Shown piece after piece: positions 10,745 through 21,984 of a stretch of 64,000 bases of DNA. The position numbers were made by a program, and so were the translations under genes. The notes beneath the pieces were generated by a model, which was not told the origin of the DNA, did no database searches, and worked only from the letters and a program-made list of their open reading frames with translations. Every line of letters starts with the position of its first letter. Positions within the stretch are counted from its first letter, which is position 1. The DNA is from Pardosa pseudoannulata. Taxonomy: Eukaryota > Arthropoda > Arachnida > Araneae > Lycosidae. The stretch is taken from positions 180,214,958 to 180,278,957 of the forward strand of contig CM063505.1 in the NCBI GenBank assembly GCA_032207245.1. The letters are read 5' to 3'.

Positions 10745-13005
10745 TTACGTTTTTCTAAAGAAAACTAGGAACATCAAAAGCTTAAACCACCTCAAAGGAG
10801 AGCTTAATCTAAAAATAATTATAAACATCCTTTGTTGCATTATTTGTGTGATACATAGTGTTAGATCAGAAGAATGGACATTGTTTTTCCTTCAGGCTCA
10901 ACAATGTCTACGTTTTTACGAAACAATACTCTGAAAGGAAATCATTATTGGTATTCGTAAACAAAAACAATTTATTTTCTAGTTTATCAAGAGATCAGTG
11001 ACGTACATACTGAAGAAAAGCAAGATGCAGTTATAGTACAGGTCTTAGTTGGCACATTTTGAAAATTTGCCAAGATTTTTGTTCTGATGCTGTATCTCTG
11101 ACATTGTTTGAGACCTAATATATTTTTGATAGCCATATGTTGCAATATTCCTTGAGCGGGTTAATTTAAATTTTTTTGGTGGTATTTTGAGAAATTGCCA
11201 TTTTGAGGATAACTTAAGTATTGGGTTCCCCTTGGCAAATTTGATGAAAATATTGGCGATATTTACTAAAACACAAAGGTAATCATCCAAACATTGTATT
11301 TCTTGCTCTTTCTGGCGACTTTAATTCATTCACAGTGCTCCATCGTAGTAGAATTATATACTCTTACATAATTAAAGAAAACGACTTGAAAACCGGACAT
11401 TTATATTTATGGGCAATTAATCCCTTAACAGTTTACAAACGCAACAGTTCCAAATTATTAAAAATCAACCATAGTGAACCATTAATGGTTTCTTATATCT
11501 AATTTTTTTAAACATTGCGCACTTTTAATATATAAGAAAAGAGTTACACCAGGAAAGCTGGATGCAAATATCATAAAAATTATAATGTAGATACAGATTG
11601 TTTGGACACGGTGAGATCAGGAGAAAATATTAGGCAACCATACTTGAACCATTATCGCCAATTTGGCGGGGGAACCCAGTTCTTTAGTCAAGCCGGATTA
11701 TTATTCCTTTGGAAAATTCAGTTTATGAATGGCCTAAAACTTTTTGGTCTCCAACGACAAAAGTTATCAAAAGTTAAGTATCTATGGAAGAGATTTTATG
11801 TTTAGCTTATAAACTAGTTATTAGTAACATTATTGCACGTATTTAAGCAAATGTAAAGGAAATCTCGTTTTTTGCACTATGTTCATTTTTTAAAAATTAT
11901 TACCCCACAAGTGACTTTATACAATTTCATCAATATTTCTTACATTTTATTGCATTTTACGTATTAGGCTTAACCTTTTGAAGTTACTGTAATTGTAGCA
12001 TTTTCGTTTACCTGTAGAGAGATGCGGATTAGGTATAGAGGGCTGTATATCTTTACAGGTCACAAAAATTTAGGTAATTAAGAACTAAATCAAGAACCCT
12101 ATATTATGCAAAGAAAAATCTATAAAATAAAATTACAATATTAATTACTCGGCGAGTATGTCGTTAGTTTGTGGAAAGAAGGAAATGGTTCGCTATAAGT
12201 TATAAAATGACTACTAATATTATATAAATATGAGTGAAAACAAATATAAGGTAGAAACTGGTAAAAACAGTATTATTCAGATGACGAAATATATGTGTTC
12301 ATATGTGCATAAATATAAAGATATAATGGTTTACGCGTTACCCAGATTATGTGATTAAGTATAAGCGAAAAGTACTTTAAAGGGAAAGTTGCAGATTTTA
12401 TTATTGGTGGTTGAAAATTTATGAAATAGATTTATTTAGGATGAAGGGGTGAACATTTAAGAGAACACGATAGCGTTTTTAACCTCTTATCTATAATATA
12501 ATTTTGAGGAATACAGTCATAAAGGTGCTTATATTTTTTTTCAAGAAAATTATATAAAACTATGTGTATGTATAATATATGTACTCCTTTTTAACTTTTT
12601 GGTTTATTTTGAGCTTAAAACATATAAAATAATTTTTTTGGAAAAACCAACATTCAGGGTTATTATGACAGAATGATGGTTTTTCAGCAAATACAAAAAA
12701 TTTAAAAATATATGTTTTGAACATTGAAAGATAATTTTATTACACTTACGTATAATATAAATAAATATTAGTAATTTTTTGAGTGATAAAGTCCAACATC
12801 ACAATCTGAACAGTAGTACCAAGTTTCCATCCTGCATCTCTTATGTAGCCTCCACACTATGGTCAATTGTTCATCACTTCCTGATGGTGACCATGGACGA
12901 TGGTTTACGGGTTGCATCCACACACTGGGCCTCTAAATGAGCCGATCTCGTGGATTCGTCCATAGGGTCTAATGCGCAATTTAGTTGCGTATCTGTCTGC
13001 CTTTG
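10745..13005. other. No recognised gene
   Basis: AT-rich. Weakly coding-like minus (11045-11290) and plus (11602-11805) frames are present without recognisable motifs. A GC-richer patch at 12790-12960 has no consistent frame. Confidence 0.4.
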
Positions 13006-13018
13006 ATCTTTGGAGAAA

Positions 13019-13195
13019 GTCGAACGATGGCCGAATGGTTAGGGTGCTGGCCTTCGGAACCGGAGTTCGTGGGTTCGAATCCCACTATGGCATGGATGTT
13101 CGTAGCTGTTCGGAATCGGCTTTAAGCAGTAAGTCCCGGTCTCATCAGCCCTCGTGTTGCAAAAAGTAGGCCCCAGCGCTCCAAAACCAAGCCAA
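13019..13195 (+). mobile_element. tRNA-derived SINE with 13-bp target duplication (reference copy)
   Basis: This is the best-preserved SINE in the window. The tRNA-like head carries A box TGGCCGAATGGTTAGGG and B box GGTTCGAATCC. It is followed by a body with GGAATCGGCTTTAAGCAGTA, CATCAGCCCTCGTG and the end CCAAAACCAAGCCA. Perfect 13-bp direct repeats ATCTTTGGAGAAA lie at 13006-13018 and 13196-13208. They prove insertion by retrotransposition and fix the 177-bp length. Such SINEs are made by RNA polymerase III and mobilised by a partner LINE. Confidence 0.92.
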
Positions 13196-13278
13196 ATCTT
13201 TGGAGAAAACCGCTTCCGAAGCTATCCTCCAACAACGTGATTTTCTCGTCTGCCATCGGCGACCTTGATAAGCCACAT

Positions 13279-13324
13279 CCCCTCCACACTATGTTAATGG
13301 CTTGTAGTGGCTAGTGTAGAGGGG
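13279..13324. repeat. 13-bp inverted repeat, 20-base loop
   Basis: CCCCTCCACACTA at 13279-13291 pairs with TAGTGTAGAGGGG at 13312-13324 with one mismatch. Function unknown; it may be a relic of a small DNA element. Confidence 0.6.
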
Positions 13325-13642
13325 CTTTTATAGCTTCCATCTCTTCTGGAAGAACAAATATTGCATTATCTTGACGTTTGCCGTTTGTTATGATTATATG
13401 TCTATTAACCCTTTATTTGGCAAAATAAATAAATAAATAAATAAACATTCTGAATTTAAACAAATACTGAAATAGGAATGTTTGAGTGTTGCTAACACTC
13501 AAAAACATTTTTTTTTCATAAAGTGTGACTAGTTTATGAGAATAAATATTAATAATTATATTGAAATTATAATATTTCTTTAACACTTTATTTTTTTTAA
13601 AGTTTGCATGGCACAGCATACAATACCAAATTAAGGGTTAAA

Positions 13643-13861
13643 ATGCCTTTCAAACTGTTGGTGTTATCATCTAAGCTTGGCCGGCCTCTTTTTGCAATGG
13701 TATCTGATATATTGTCTTTCTTGAAAATAAGGTACGAGTTTAAAATAGTTGAATCTAACACATTACAAATAGTCTGGTACTACCATTGGGTGCATATATT
13801 GAAAAATAAACATGACATAAGATATAGATTATCTTATTTTTATTTATTTTTAGTGCGTTAA
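13643..13861 (+). CDS. Possible first exon with glutathione-transferase-like N-terminus
   Basis: An ATG at 13643 opens MPFKLLVLSSKLGRPLFAM, then SDILSFLKIRYEFKIVE. This loosely resembles the start of the thioredoxin-like domain of theta-type glutathione transferases (short beta strand, Ser-rich turn, 'RP' helix, then 'YE.K.V'). A good splice donor AAG|GTACGAGT follows at 13731/13732, so the true exon may end there. The open frame itself runs to 13861. No second exon was found. The resemblance is short and could be chance; an unrelated or non-coding frame is more likely than not. Confidence 0.22.
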   Translation: MPFKLLVLSSKLGRPLFAMVSDILSFLKIRYEFKIVESNTLQIVWYYHWVHILKNKHDIRYRLSYFYLFLVR

Positions 13862-14684
13862 TTTTGAATACTCTAGTCCGAAAATATCACGGACGCGAAA
13901 AATAGAGGGCGAAACTTCACTTCGTCATTTTGACGGAAACGAGAAAAGAGGAATTAAACATTAAAATTGATACGAAATACAATAAATTGAAAGGACTCTT
14001 TAAAATTACTATTTTCTAAGTATGTAAAACATCATACAGCAAAAATAAGCTAATATTTTTTTCCTTTATTCACAAAAAGGTGTTATTTTAAACAAGGTTT
14101 CATGTAATTATTAAGATAACTGATATATTGAATTCTTCAGCCAAATATTTATCCACGGAAGAAAATTTTTTGTATTTTGTAACTTGCATGTAAAATTTTT
14201 GTGAAATTGTTACTTATGATAAATGGGTTAATCTAGTGGCTCTCAAAATTTATTACCTATAGGTCCTCCCTCATGTCAATTCGAAGATTTTACGCTCCCT
14301 AAATTTTTTAGAACTAATGAATCTCGTTTAATGTTTGTATTTAAATCTTCATATTAGAACAAATGAATAACAAATTATATTTGTTAGTTTTTTAGACACA
14401 TAAAATTAAAATTTAAAATATATACACAATATATCCTTAGTTTATATTTAATATTTTAATGTATATATTAACTAGTCATTTTCTGATCACCCTTTAATCT
14501 GGAAACATAAGGTTCCCAAATGAAGATATATTTATTTCAAAACTAAAATTAATGTTTAGATTCATATACACTAAATCTGTATTAAAACATTTTAAAAACT
14601 AAAAAAATCATTTTCATAAAATGACATATCATTTACATTTAATTTTCACCAGGAACTTGAATTTAATATTGCCACGAACAATTC

Positions 14685-14715
14685 AATCAGTATCAGGATT
14701 TGCCTGATACTGATT
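14685..14715. repeat. Perfect 13-bp hairpin, 5-base loop
   Basis: AATCAGTATCAGG at 14685-14697 and CCTGATACTGATT at 14703-14715 are perfect inverted repeats. No adjoining gene; it may be the core of a small palindromic element. Confidence 0.75.
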
Positions 14716-14747
14716 TTCTTTATTTCTGGTTTTATTTATAAATTATT

Positions 14748-14749
<2 letters not shown>

Positions 14750-14797
<48 letters not shown>

Positions 14798-14951
14798 CAT
14801 ACATATACTTGTTTTACATTTGTATACATATATACCTGCAAAGAAAAATATATTGTAACTATTCTTTTTAACAAATCATTTATTAATATTTTATTTCCAA
14901 TACCGGAGATGTACCTGTAGAATATAAGAATGAAATCATACTTACACATAC

Positions 14952-15006
<55 letters not shown>

Positions 15007-15040
15007 CAATATATACATACATATATATATATATATACAT

Positions 15041-15104
<64 letters not shown>
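14750..15104. repeat. (TA)n cluster with TATACATACA interruptions
   Basis: TA tracts at 14750-14791, 14966-15001, 15022-15036 and 15043-15104, separated by unique AT-rich sequence or CATACA variants. The last tract ends exactly where the Tc1 terminal repeat begins (15105). Confidence 0.95.
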
Positions 15105-15107
<3 letters not shown>

Positions 15108-16206
15108 TCATGCTCAAAATTAAGAGAAAAATCAGATTTGGTCAATTATCTCTAGAAATACTGGACCGATTTTAATGAAATTTGATAAGAACATACATTG
15201 ATAAATAGCAATAATAAAGTAATAGCAAAATAAAGTAAATAGCAATGCAGCAGTTATAAAACACACGTATGATCGTGAGTAATACTCGTATGGAGTCAGA
15301 AGTTATGTATTGCAGAATAGAAATACCAAATGGGTTAATAGGCGGTATGGTCCCCTTTTACTGATAGACATACAGGTCTTGCAGAGTGATTTCATACTAA
15401 AAATAAGGCCGTTTATGAAATCCTGTGGAAATTGGTCCCATTCTTTCAGGAACACTGTTTTCAGGTCCTGAATGGTTCTCTAATTGATGATGCGAGTTGT
15501 AATTGCCTTCCCCAGAGCGTCCCAGACATGTTCTATAAGATTAATGTCTGGAGATCTCCTTGGTCAATCCATCCGACGAATATCCTTACTTTCTAGAAAT
15601 TCGTCGACCTGAGGAACTCTATATGGCTTCACGTTATCGTTGATTAAAATGAACTCAAGGAAAACAGCGATCCCTAAAAGGCGAACATGGGGCTCGGTAA
15701 ATCTCATCCCTATACTTCACAACAGTCACAATTCCTCTTTCAAAGACATGGAGGGAAGTGCAGCCATCCAACATGATGCCTGCCTAGACCATTAAACCTC
15801 CGGTATCATAATGGTCAAACCGTGAATCACCAGTGAGAGAGACGGCCATCTTTGGATTCATACTCCAATCTTTATGCCCTTTGCACCCTGCTAATCAGAC
15901 TCTCCTGTTCGTAGAAGAGAACGGGAGGCAAATAACAGATCTTCATGCAAAAGCCCTGTATTATGAACTCTTCTGGAAACAGTCTCCCTTGAAACGCGGT
16001 TTACTGTGGGCGCATGCAAGTCACGAGAGAGCTGAGAAGCATTGCCACTACTGTTACGTCTCGTTATAGTGGACAAATGGCGATCTTCCCTGGCCGTCGT
16101 GGCTCTTGGATCACCTTTCCAAGGTTTCTCTTTCGATGGATACGGGTCTTCTGGAACTGTTTTTATAAAATGCGACATGCAAATTCTCTTAATTTTCAAC
16201 ATGAAT

Positions 16207-16207
<1 letters not shown>
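15105..16207 (-). mobile_element. Tc1-like element, full length but decayed
   Basis: Terminal inverted repeats CACTCATGCTCAAAATTAAG (left, from 15105) and its partner at the right end (to 16207; GAAAATTAAGAGAA in reverse) agree in about 21 of 24 positions. The left flank is TA. The length of about 1.1 kb suits a Tc1 element with one transposase gene, read on the minus strand. The right side runs into (AC)n(TA)n. Confidence 0.88.
15335..16190 (-). pseudogene. Tc1 transposase pseudogene
   Basis: The N-terminal paired-type DNA-binding region is read near 16130-15890: GDPRATTAREDRHLSTITRR, then ASQLSRDLHAPTVNRVSRET. The C-terminal catalytic half is read at 15720-15480: FILINDNVKPYRVPQVDEFL, then RRSPDINLIEHVWDALGKA, the box that holds the third acidic residue (usual form DLNPIEHVWD). 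A KGDHTAY-like end precedes a TAA at 15335. The middle, with the first catalytic Asp, is missing or unreadable. Stops and frameshifts make it inactive. Confidence 0.85.

Positions 16208-16279
<72 letters not shown>
16208..16279. repeat. (AC)n(TA)n compound microsatellite
   Basis: About 34 bases of AC and about 36 of TA fill the whole space between the Tc1 right end and the foldback element's left end. Confidence 0.95.
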
Positions 16280-16282
<3 letters not shown>

Positions 16283-16914
16283 CGGGTGGCCATAATTAAA
16301 CTGACAGTGCTCACAGTGTTCTGTAGCCCGATCTATTTGCGAGAATGACGCCACATTTTGTAGGAAGATTAAACAAGACGGGAGACGAAAGATTCTGCGA
16401 AAAAACAAATTATTTCCAAAAGTCACCTCTAGGGAAATATTTGGCGCTGTGTTATAGAAAATAGAATGCTAACAAATGCAAATCAATACGGAAATTACAT
16501 TATATAATAATATACATTATATAACATTATAATTACATTATATAACGTGAAATTTGAAGAAAGAACTTCTTTTCCTGCTCAGCGCACGTGATATTGCAGA
16601 TCACGAGACTTTTTCGGTGTTTATGTAGATTTTACGTTTTTTTAAAAGTGTTGCCATATTGCACTTGAACTAAATCAGAAAATGTGCATAATAAAAGGTA
16701 ATTTTATTCAGTATTAATTTGCATTTGTTAACACTCTATTTTCTATTACACAGCGCCAAATATTCCCCTAGCTGTGACTTTTGGAACTAATTTGTTTTTT
16801 CGCAGAATCTTTCGTCCCCCGTCTTGTTTAATCTTCCTATAAAATGTGGCGTCGTTCTCACAAAAGATCGCGTTACAGAACACTGTGAGCTCTGTCAGTT
16901 TAATGATGGCCACC

Positions 16915-16917
<3 letters not shown>
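16280..16917. mobile_element. Foldback element with ~205-bp inverted arms
   Basis: The left arm 16280-16484 and right arm about 16709-16917 are inverted copies of roughly 90% identity, with ends containing GGTGGCCAT.ATTAAACTGA. The loop of about 220 bp is AT-rich with ACATTATATAA repeats. TA microsatellite flanks both sides, as expected for a TA target. Short frames in the arms have no recognised motif. This is best read as a foldback/MITE of a TA-targeting superfamily. Confidence 0.85.

Positions 16918-16966
<49 letters not shown>
16918..16966. repeat. (TA)n microsatellite
   Basis: About 46 bases of TA directly abutting the right end of the foldback element. Confidence 0.95.
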
Positions 16967-16971
<5 letters not shown>

Positions 16972-17639
16972 CCTATATTTGTAGACTTATGTGTACCTAT
17001 ACAAATAAAAACATGGAGCATGAAACATGAATAAAATGTTAAACACTCAATCGTGCCAGCAAAAAAAGATTATTTGTTTTAGATTTTATCCTTCGACTAC
17101 ATTTTAAATGCATTTCAGCATAAATATACTTTTTGTAACGAATCTACATGTGAAAAGTAGATTAACAAATAGAGAAATATTTGTTTGAATAACCTCTAAA
17201 AATATGGTGGTTAGAATGAAAAAACGTGGTCAGGGTTTAAAGAGTGAACCTACATAAACAGCAAATCCACTTATTCAACGAAGGTGATAAAGTAAATGCT
17301 CCCTTTTTCATGCATAACTATAAAAAGATCAGGATTTATTCACTTTTTGATTTAATGGGAGAAAAAATGAATGAAAAGCTGCTGAAACCGATTTTTCCGG
17401 TTATTGTGTGTACAGTTGATAATTATGTAAATAAATTTATGTAGAATAGCTCTAAAAGAATGTATGACATGATAAAACATTGTAAAAGTTTATATATGTA
17501 AAATATTTATTTAAGGAAGTTTTAATATTTAATCGTTACACAGAGTCTCATTAGTTAATAATCATCACACGAAGGCAAGAAAATAATCCCATTATTATAA
17601 CAGATTGTTACTGATACTAATGTATCTAATACCACTTGG

Positions 17640-17965
17640 ACGAGCCAAGCTCGTGATCCGGAGGCTACTAGATTGAAGTTGAAGGGTTGAGTTTTGAAGA
17701 GCATGCTAGGTTGACAGAATGACTTTCAGCTTGAAGCAGGTCCTCAAATTTTGAAAGTAAGGATCACGTCGAAAACCTCCAGGCTTGGTTTACCAGCTCT
17801 AGAAGTATCATTTGAACTTGGTGGACATTACAAACACGAACCTGTTTTACGTGTCAACGCCCCCCCCCCGTTCACGAACATGATGTTCAATGACTGGCTG
17901 GAGCTTCGAACTCAACTCATCAGCTATGAGTTGACGCCTTTGTAATTGAGCTATTGTAGCTTCAC
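17640..17965 (-). mobile_element. Second tRNA-derived SINE-like repeat
   Basis: On the minus strand, 17960-17901 reads as a tRNA-like head. It has A-box-like TAGCTCAATTACAAAGG, an anticodon-arm-like AACTC...GAGTT stem, and B-box-like GAGTTCGAAGCTC. It differs from the family at 13 kb. A GC-richer body with an unusual C-run (17861-17870) follows to about 17640. With one copy only and no target duplication found, the 3' boundary is uncertain; a lone tRNA pseudogene is the alternative. Confidence 0.4.
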
Positions 17966-18054
17966 AACACACTAAACAGGATCATTAAAGTAATTTTTTA
18001 GGAATATACTACAAAAAAGGTTACCTATTTCTTATTAGAAAGACATTTTCTCAT

Positions 18055-18291
18055 TTATTTAATGAAGTAAATAGCTTTGATAAGCTTTTCTGGAGTGACA
18101 ATTACACTAAGTGAATTCATACTTATACGGATTTGAAAGGTGTTAGAAGTCTTTAATTTTTCATCTATAAGCGATTGTACTTTTTCCTGAGAAACAAAAC
18201 TCAAAGCAATATATGATGCTCCCAAACTAAAATGGCCAACAAAATCCAAGGCATTCTTTGGGCAGTAAAATATTCTATATTTTACAGTCAA
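18055..18291 (-). CDS. Possible terminal exon, protein unrecognised
   Basis: The minus-strand frame ending at 18055 reads NALDFVGHFSLGASYIALSF, then SQEKVQSLIDEKL, TFQIRISMNSLSVIVTPEKL and IKAIYFIK, then stop. The alternation of beta-like hydrophobic runs is more protein-like than the neighbouring AT-rich frames. A possible acceptor (TTTTACTGCCCAAAG) lies just upstream of the NALDF segment, so the open ATG at 18291 need not be the start. No domain is recognised and no companion exon was found. Confidence 0.3.
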   Translation of the reverse strand: MTVKYRIFYCPKNALDFVGHFSLGASYIALSFVSQEKVQSLIDEKLKTSNTFQIRISMNSLSVIVTPEKLIKAIYFIK

Positions 18292-18381
18292 AAACTAGCC
18301 TCGTCTCCAGGAATGTTGGGTGTTTCTTTTTCAGCATTGTTCTCGACTTCTCCAAATTGCGGGGGAAATCTACACTAGTCT

Positions 18382-18423
18382 TTTCACTCTTTTCCCGAAG
18401 GGGACTTCGGGAAATGAGTGAAA
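18382..18423. repeat. 19-bp hairpin with GGGA tetraloop
   Basis: TTTCACTCTTTTCCCGAAG (18382-18400) pairs with 18405-18423 with one mismatch. The four-base loop GGGA fits the GNRA class when read as plus-strand RNA. Function unknown. Confidence 0.75.
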
Positions 18424-18531
18424 GCGAAGATTGCGACTAACAGGTGAGATGCTAGGGGATGAGATTGACAGGAAAGTGTTTTGTCTGTGGAGGTTATTCT
18501 CGAAAGGATGAAACTTCGATAACCCCACGGA

Positions 18532-18560
18532 GGGAGATAGTAGTTTGGTTACTATCTCCC
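18532..18560. repeat. Perfect 11-bp hairpin, 7-base loop
   Basis: GGGAGATAGTA at 18532-18542 and TACTATCTCCC at 18550-18560, only 110 bases from the 19-bp hairpin. Confidence 0.75.
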
Positions 18561-18900
18561 TATAAATATGTTCGCTTCTGGCCAAATGTAGTGTTTTGGA
18601 TGTTTATATTAAAAATTCTCTTTGTATGTAACTGTAAATATTATGAAGTAAAATGTATATAGATACGAGCTAAAAATAAAGAAATAAAGATACTTGTCTG
18701 GGCTTGCTTACTACGTCACAGGGCGAATTCTAGGCATAAACGAAAAAGACAATTTTTTGCCTCAGAGTAATAATACATGTGGTGATTACGCAATTTGTCA
18801 ACTATTGACGTTATATGTCGTATCTCAATGTCTTGCAGATTTTTAGTCATTATAAAGTGTTTTGTAATGTATTGTAATGTATCTTGACATGTGGTAATAT

Positions 18901-19000
18901 NNNNNNNNNNNNNNNNNNNNNNNNNNNNNNNNNNNNNNNNNNNNNNNNNNNNNNNNNNNNNNNNNNNNNNNNNNNNNNNNNNNNNNNNNNNNNNNNNNNN
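18901..19000. other. Assembly gap (100 N)
   Basis: Exactly 100 N characters, the usual placeholder for a gap of unknown size. Any frame spanning it is meaningless, and missing exons could lie in it. Confidence 0.99.
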
Positions 19001-20700
19001 GCAAATATTACTGTAAATGAATCCTGTTTATTTCTGTTTTATTACCATTCAATTCTTTCACATATATTTTTAGCAACCCTCTTCGGTAGAAATTTAATCA
19101 ACTCCCTAAAAGACGTTTGAAAGAAATAAAATTTCTTATGTGGATAAGAAACTCTGAATGTCATATCTTTTAGGTTCCAATTTTTGACGATATTTATATA
19201 ATGAGTACATGCTATTGCATAAAATATATAAAAAACAAAAATAAATTGAAAAGGATTTTCATGAAAATACAAGAGTGTTTGAAGAAAATTAAGTTCTACA
19301 ATATTAAGTATGTTCCTAGTGCACTTCATACTAAACAATAGCTCTTATTTTCTTTCGTTCAGTCTTCAGAATTAAATAGAAACAAACTTAATTATCGATT
19401 TTCATTTACTTTAATTACTATTTATACTAGATAATTATTTAAATTTAAACAATGCTTCATCAACTGTTTTCGCCATTTTGAGGTAATAAATCATCTGTAA
19501 CTCGAGAAAATACTTTTCAATTTTCTAAAGCATTCCCAGTTGTATGAAAAATGCATTAAAATGCAATAAATTTCTACAATTTAGAATAACTAATGCATCT
19601 GGGACATTTTGAAATAACTGATTTCATATGAAAGTCGTCAAACTGGAAAATATTTTCAAAAGTTTAATATAAGTGTGTATAGAAGAAATCAGGTTTCAGT
19701 GCAGTAACATAATTATATTTTTCGAAAACTGTCATTTGGCAGGTAAGCATATATATTTCATTTGATTTTTTAAAACAAAAAATTATTTCATATTTCTGAT
19801 CAAAATATTCCTTTTGTAATGTTCTCCTTAGAAGAAAGATGACCTATGTCGCTGATCTTTCGTATCGCAGTTCATTTCTGCTAGCATGTACCACAGTTAA
19901 ATTTCAACTTTTAAATTAAGTCATTAATACATTCACAATGTCTAAATACAGTGTGTGCACATGTTTTTATTATATAAATAGTATAATGTTTTATAATGGT
20001 TCAAATAGAATTAATGAATATTTGTTCTGTTTTAAAAGATATTGTTGGGCATTTAGTTTTAAACTTTATCACAACCACTGACTAGTACAAATCTGCAGTA
20101 CAGTGAAAATATAGTTTAGTGTGACCCTTAATTTATTGGTGATAATTTTTGTCGCAAATAATGCCAATATAGTCATTTCAGATGGTGGCAATAAACAACA
20201 TAAACATCTATTAGAGAGATAAAAAGAATAAATTATACTTATAGTAAAAAATTCAATATTGATAAAATTTATACTCAGATTCTAACAGTTTTTAAATTTG
20301 TAAATACATGGAGAACAATTTTAAAAATTTTCTAAATCATAAGCAGATTTACTTGAACATATGAGTACATACATTTTAAAAGTAATGAAAGTAAAAAAAG
20401 AGCAGAAACTGTCATTATTCACATACATAAAACTGTATCCAAAAATTTTATACACAATCCCAGTTTGAAAAACCCAAACTGTTATATGTAAGAAAATTTC
20501 CATACTTGGCGATTGTAAATATAGATAAAGAATCAAAATCAAGGTGTGCCCTAAATTGCTAGTATCTACCGCTAGTATCTACCAATTCTTCACCCGCCGC
20601 CAGTTTTTGAATCCACATAAACCAGCGCCAATAAAAACCCATATTCAAATGTGTTTAGTGTGGTTACCGAAAAATGTTTATTTAAGAAGTTCAAAAAATC
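19001..20700. other. No recognised gene
   Basis: Highly AT-rich. Frames at 19042-19338 and 20321-20542 (minus) are hydrophobic by composition only. Confidence 0.45.
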
Positions 20701-20708
20701 AAATTGGA

Positions 20709-20865
20709 CTATGGCTGAATGATACACTGCTTCTCTTCGGTTCCAGGTGTTCATGAGTTCGAATTCCATTGTAGCATGGATGTTTGTAGACCATCGGAAT
20801 CGGCTTTAAGCAGTAGGTCCCAATCTCATTAACCTTTGTGTTTCAAAATGTAAACTAAACGAAAC
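20709..20865 (+). mobile_element. tRNA-derived SINE, diverged copy
   Basis: Matches the 13-kb SINE: CTATGGCTGAATGAT (A-box region), GAGTTCGAATTCCA (B-box region), the GGAATCGGCTTTAAGCAGTA core, CTCATTAACC and an AAACTAAACGAAAC tail. Confidence 0.75.
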
Positions 20866-20929
20866 TATTCCTTCCCCCTTAAGTGGGAAAATCCTGAAAT
20901 GAATATGTAATATTTGTAGTATGACCACT

Positions 20930-21045
20930 CTAAAATTCCTTAAAATTGCATTATTTTGATATGAAAAGAGCTTTCAATTTCGGAGGCTGTACCCTATCGG
21001 CCATAAATAGTTCATTCAATCACAAAAGCAATTTGACTATAAAAC
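20930..21045 (+). repeat. Dispersed repeat, copy 1 of 2
   Basis: Shares an ordered string of blocks with 24040-24140: TTTCAATTT.GGAGGCTGTA, CCTATCGGCC, then AATCACAAAAGCAATTTG. The element type is unknown. Confidence 0.6.
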
Positions 21046-21984
21046 TAGAAATATCTTCAATATTAATTTACGTTTATGTTTTTTATTCCTATGAACGTAT
21101 GCTTCATTTTTTAAAAATATATTTACTGTTAAAATCAATAACTGTCCTAGGTAATTTTAGTGAAGGTAAGGTAATTTTAGGCAAGGTAATTTTAGTGAAA
21201 AGGTTGAAATTGAGATCACTTATAAATGGTTGTACATTCCAGGACTTAGTAGAACGCAGTCAAAAGTTCTTAATTATCAGCAATTATAATTGTTAAGAAA
21301 TTATGTTCATTGCTAGTCCATCCTTTAATTATTCTTCACGTATATCTTTCGTACTTCCTTACAATGAAGTTTGGAAGAAATAAAACTCCTTATGAAGGAA
21401 AAAGTTGAAATGTTAAACTTCTTAAACGGAGATAATTGCTATTATAATTACCTGATTAAAAATAGTGCAAGGGACGTTGAATCTCAACTTTTCGATTTTT
21501 AAAATTTATTTGATATTGTTTTAACTAGAATATTTTTCAACAATGTATATTAAAAATGCTCCCAGTGTACAGCATACAAAAGAGTTTTTTTTTATTTCTC
21601 CATTTTATGTTTAGAATTTGTACAAAAAGAAAACGGAGTAAAAGATTCTATTTCCTAACATGATTTTTTTCGAACAAAAATTTATTTCAAATTTTTGGGG
21701 AAAATTTTACAATCGGAAGATTCCTTGCCCCTTAAGGGAGAAAAATATTGAAAAGTTAATTTCTAGAAAGGTGATAGTTTTTATTATAGTTAACTATCGT
21801 AATTTGCACGTATAGTGCGCAGACTATATGTGTTTAAAAAGCATATATCTTCAGACAGTGCGGACTATCTGTGGTTGTTTATTGCTCAAATCATCAAAAT
21901 CGGAAGAAGGGGAGAGAAAAGCACGTCGCTCGAACGACCGATGATCAAATATAAACAAAGGCAAGACTCACGAGACGCCAAGAA

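Noticed and set aside
11210..11690. Inverted pair TATCGCCAAT...GGGGAACCCA at 11.2 and 11.65 kb
   Set aside because: Only about 25-30 scattered bases match, with unequal spacing; not enough to define an element.
12972..13169. 65-codon plus-strand ORF
   Set aside because: It is the translation of a SINE and its flank; the tRNA-like boxes and target duplications explain the sequence.
18884..19120. ORF spanning the run of N
   Set aside because: The frame crosses an assembly gap of unknown true length.
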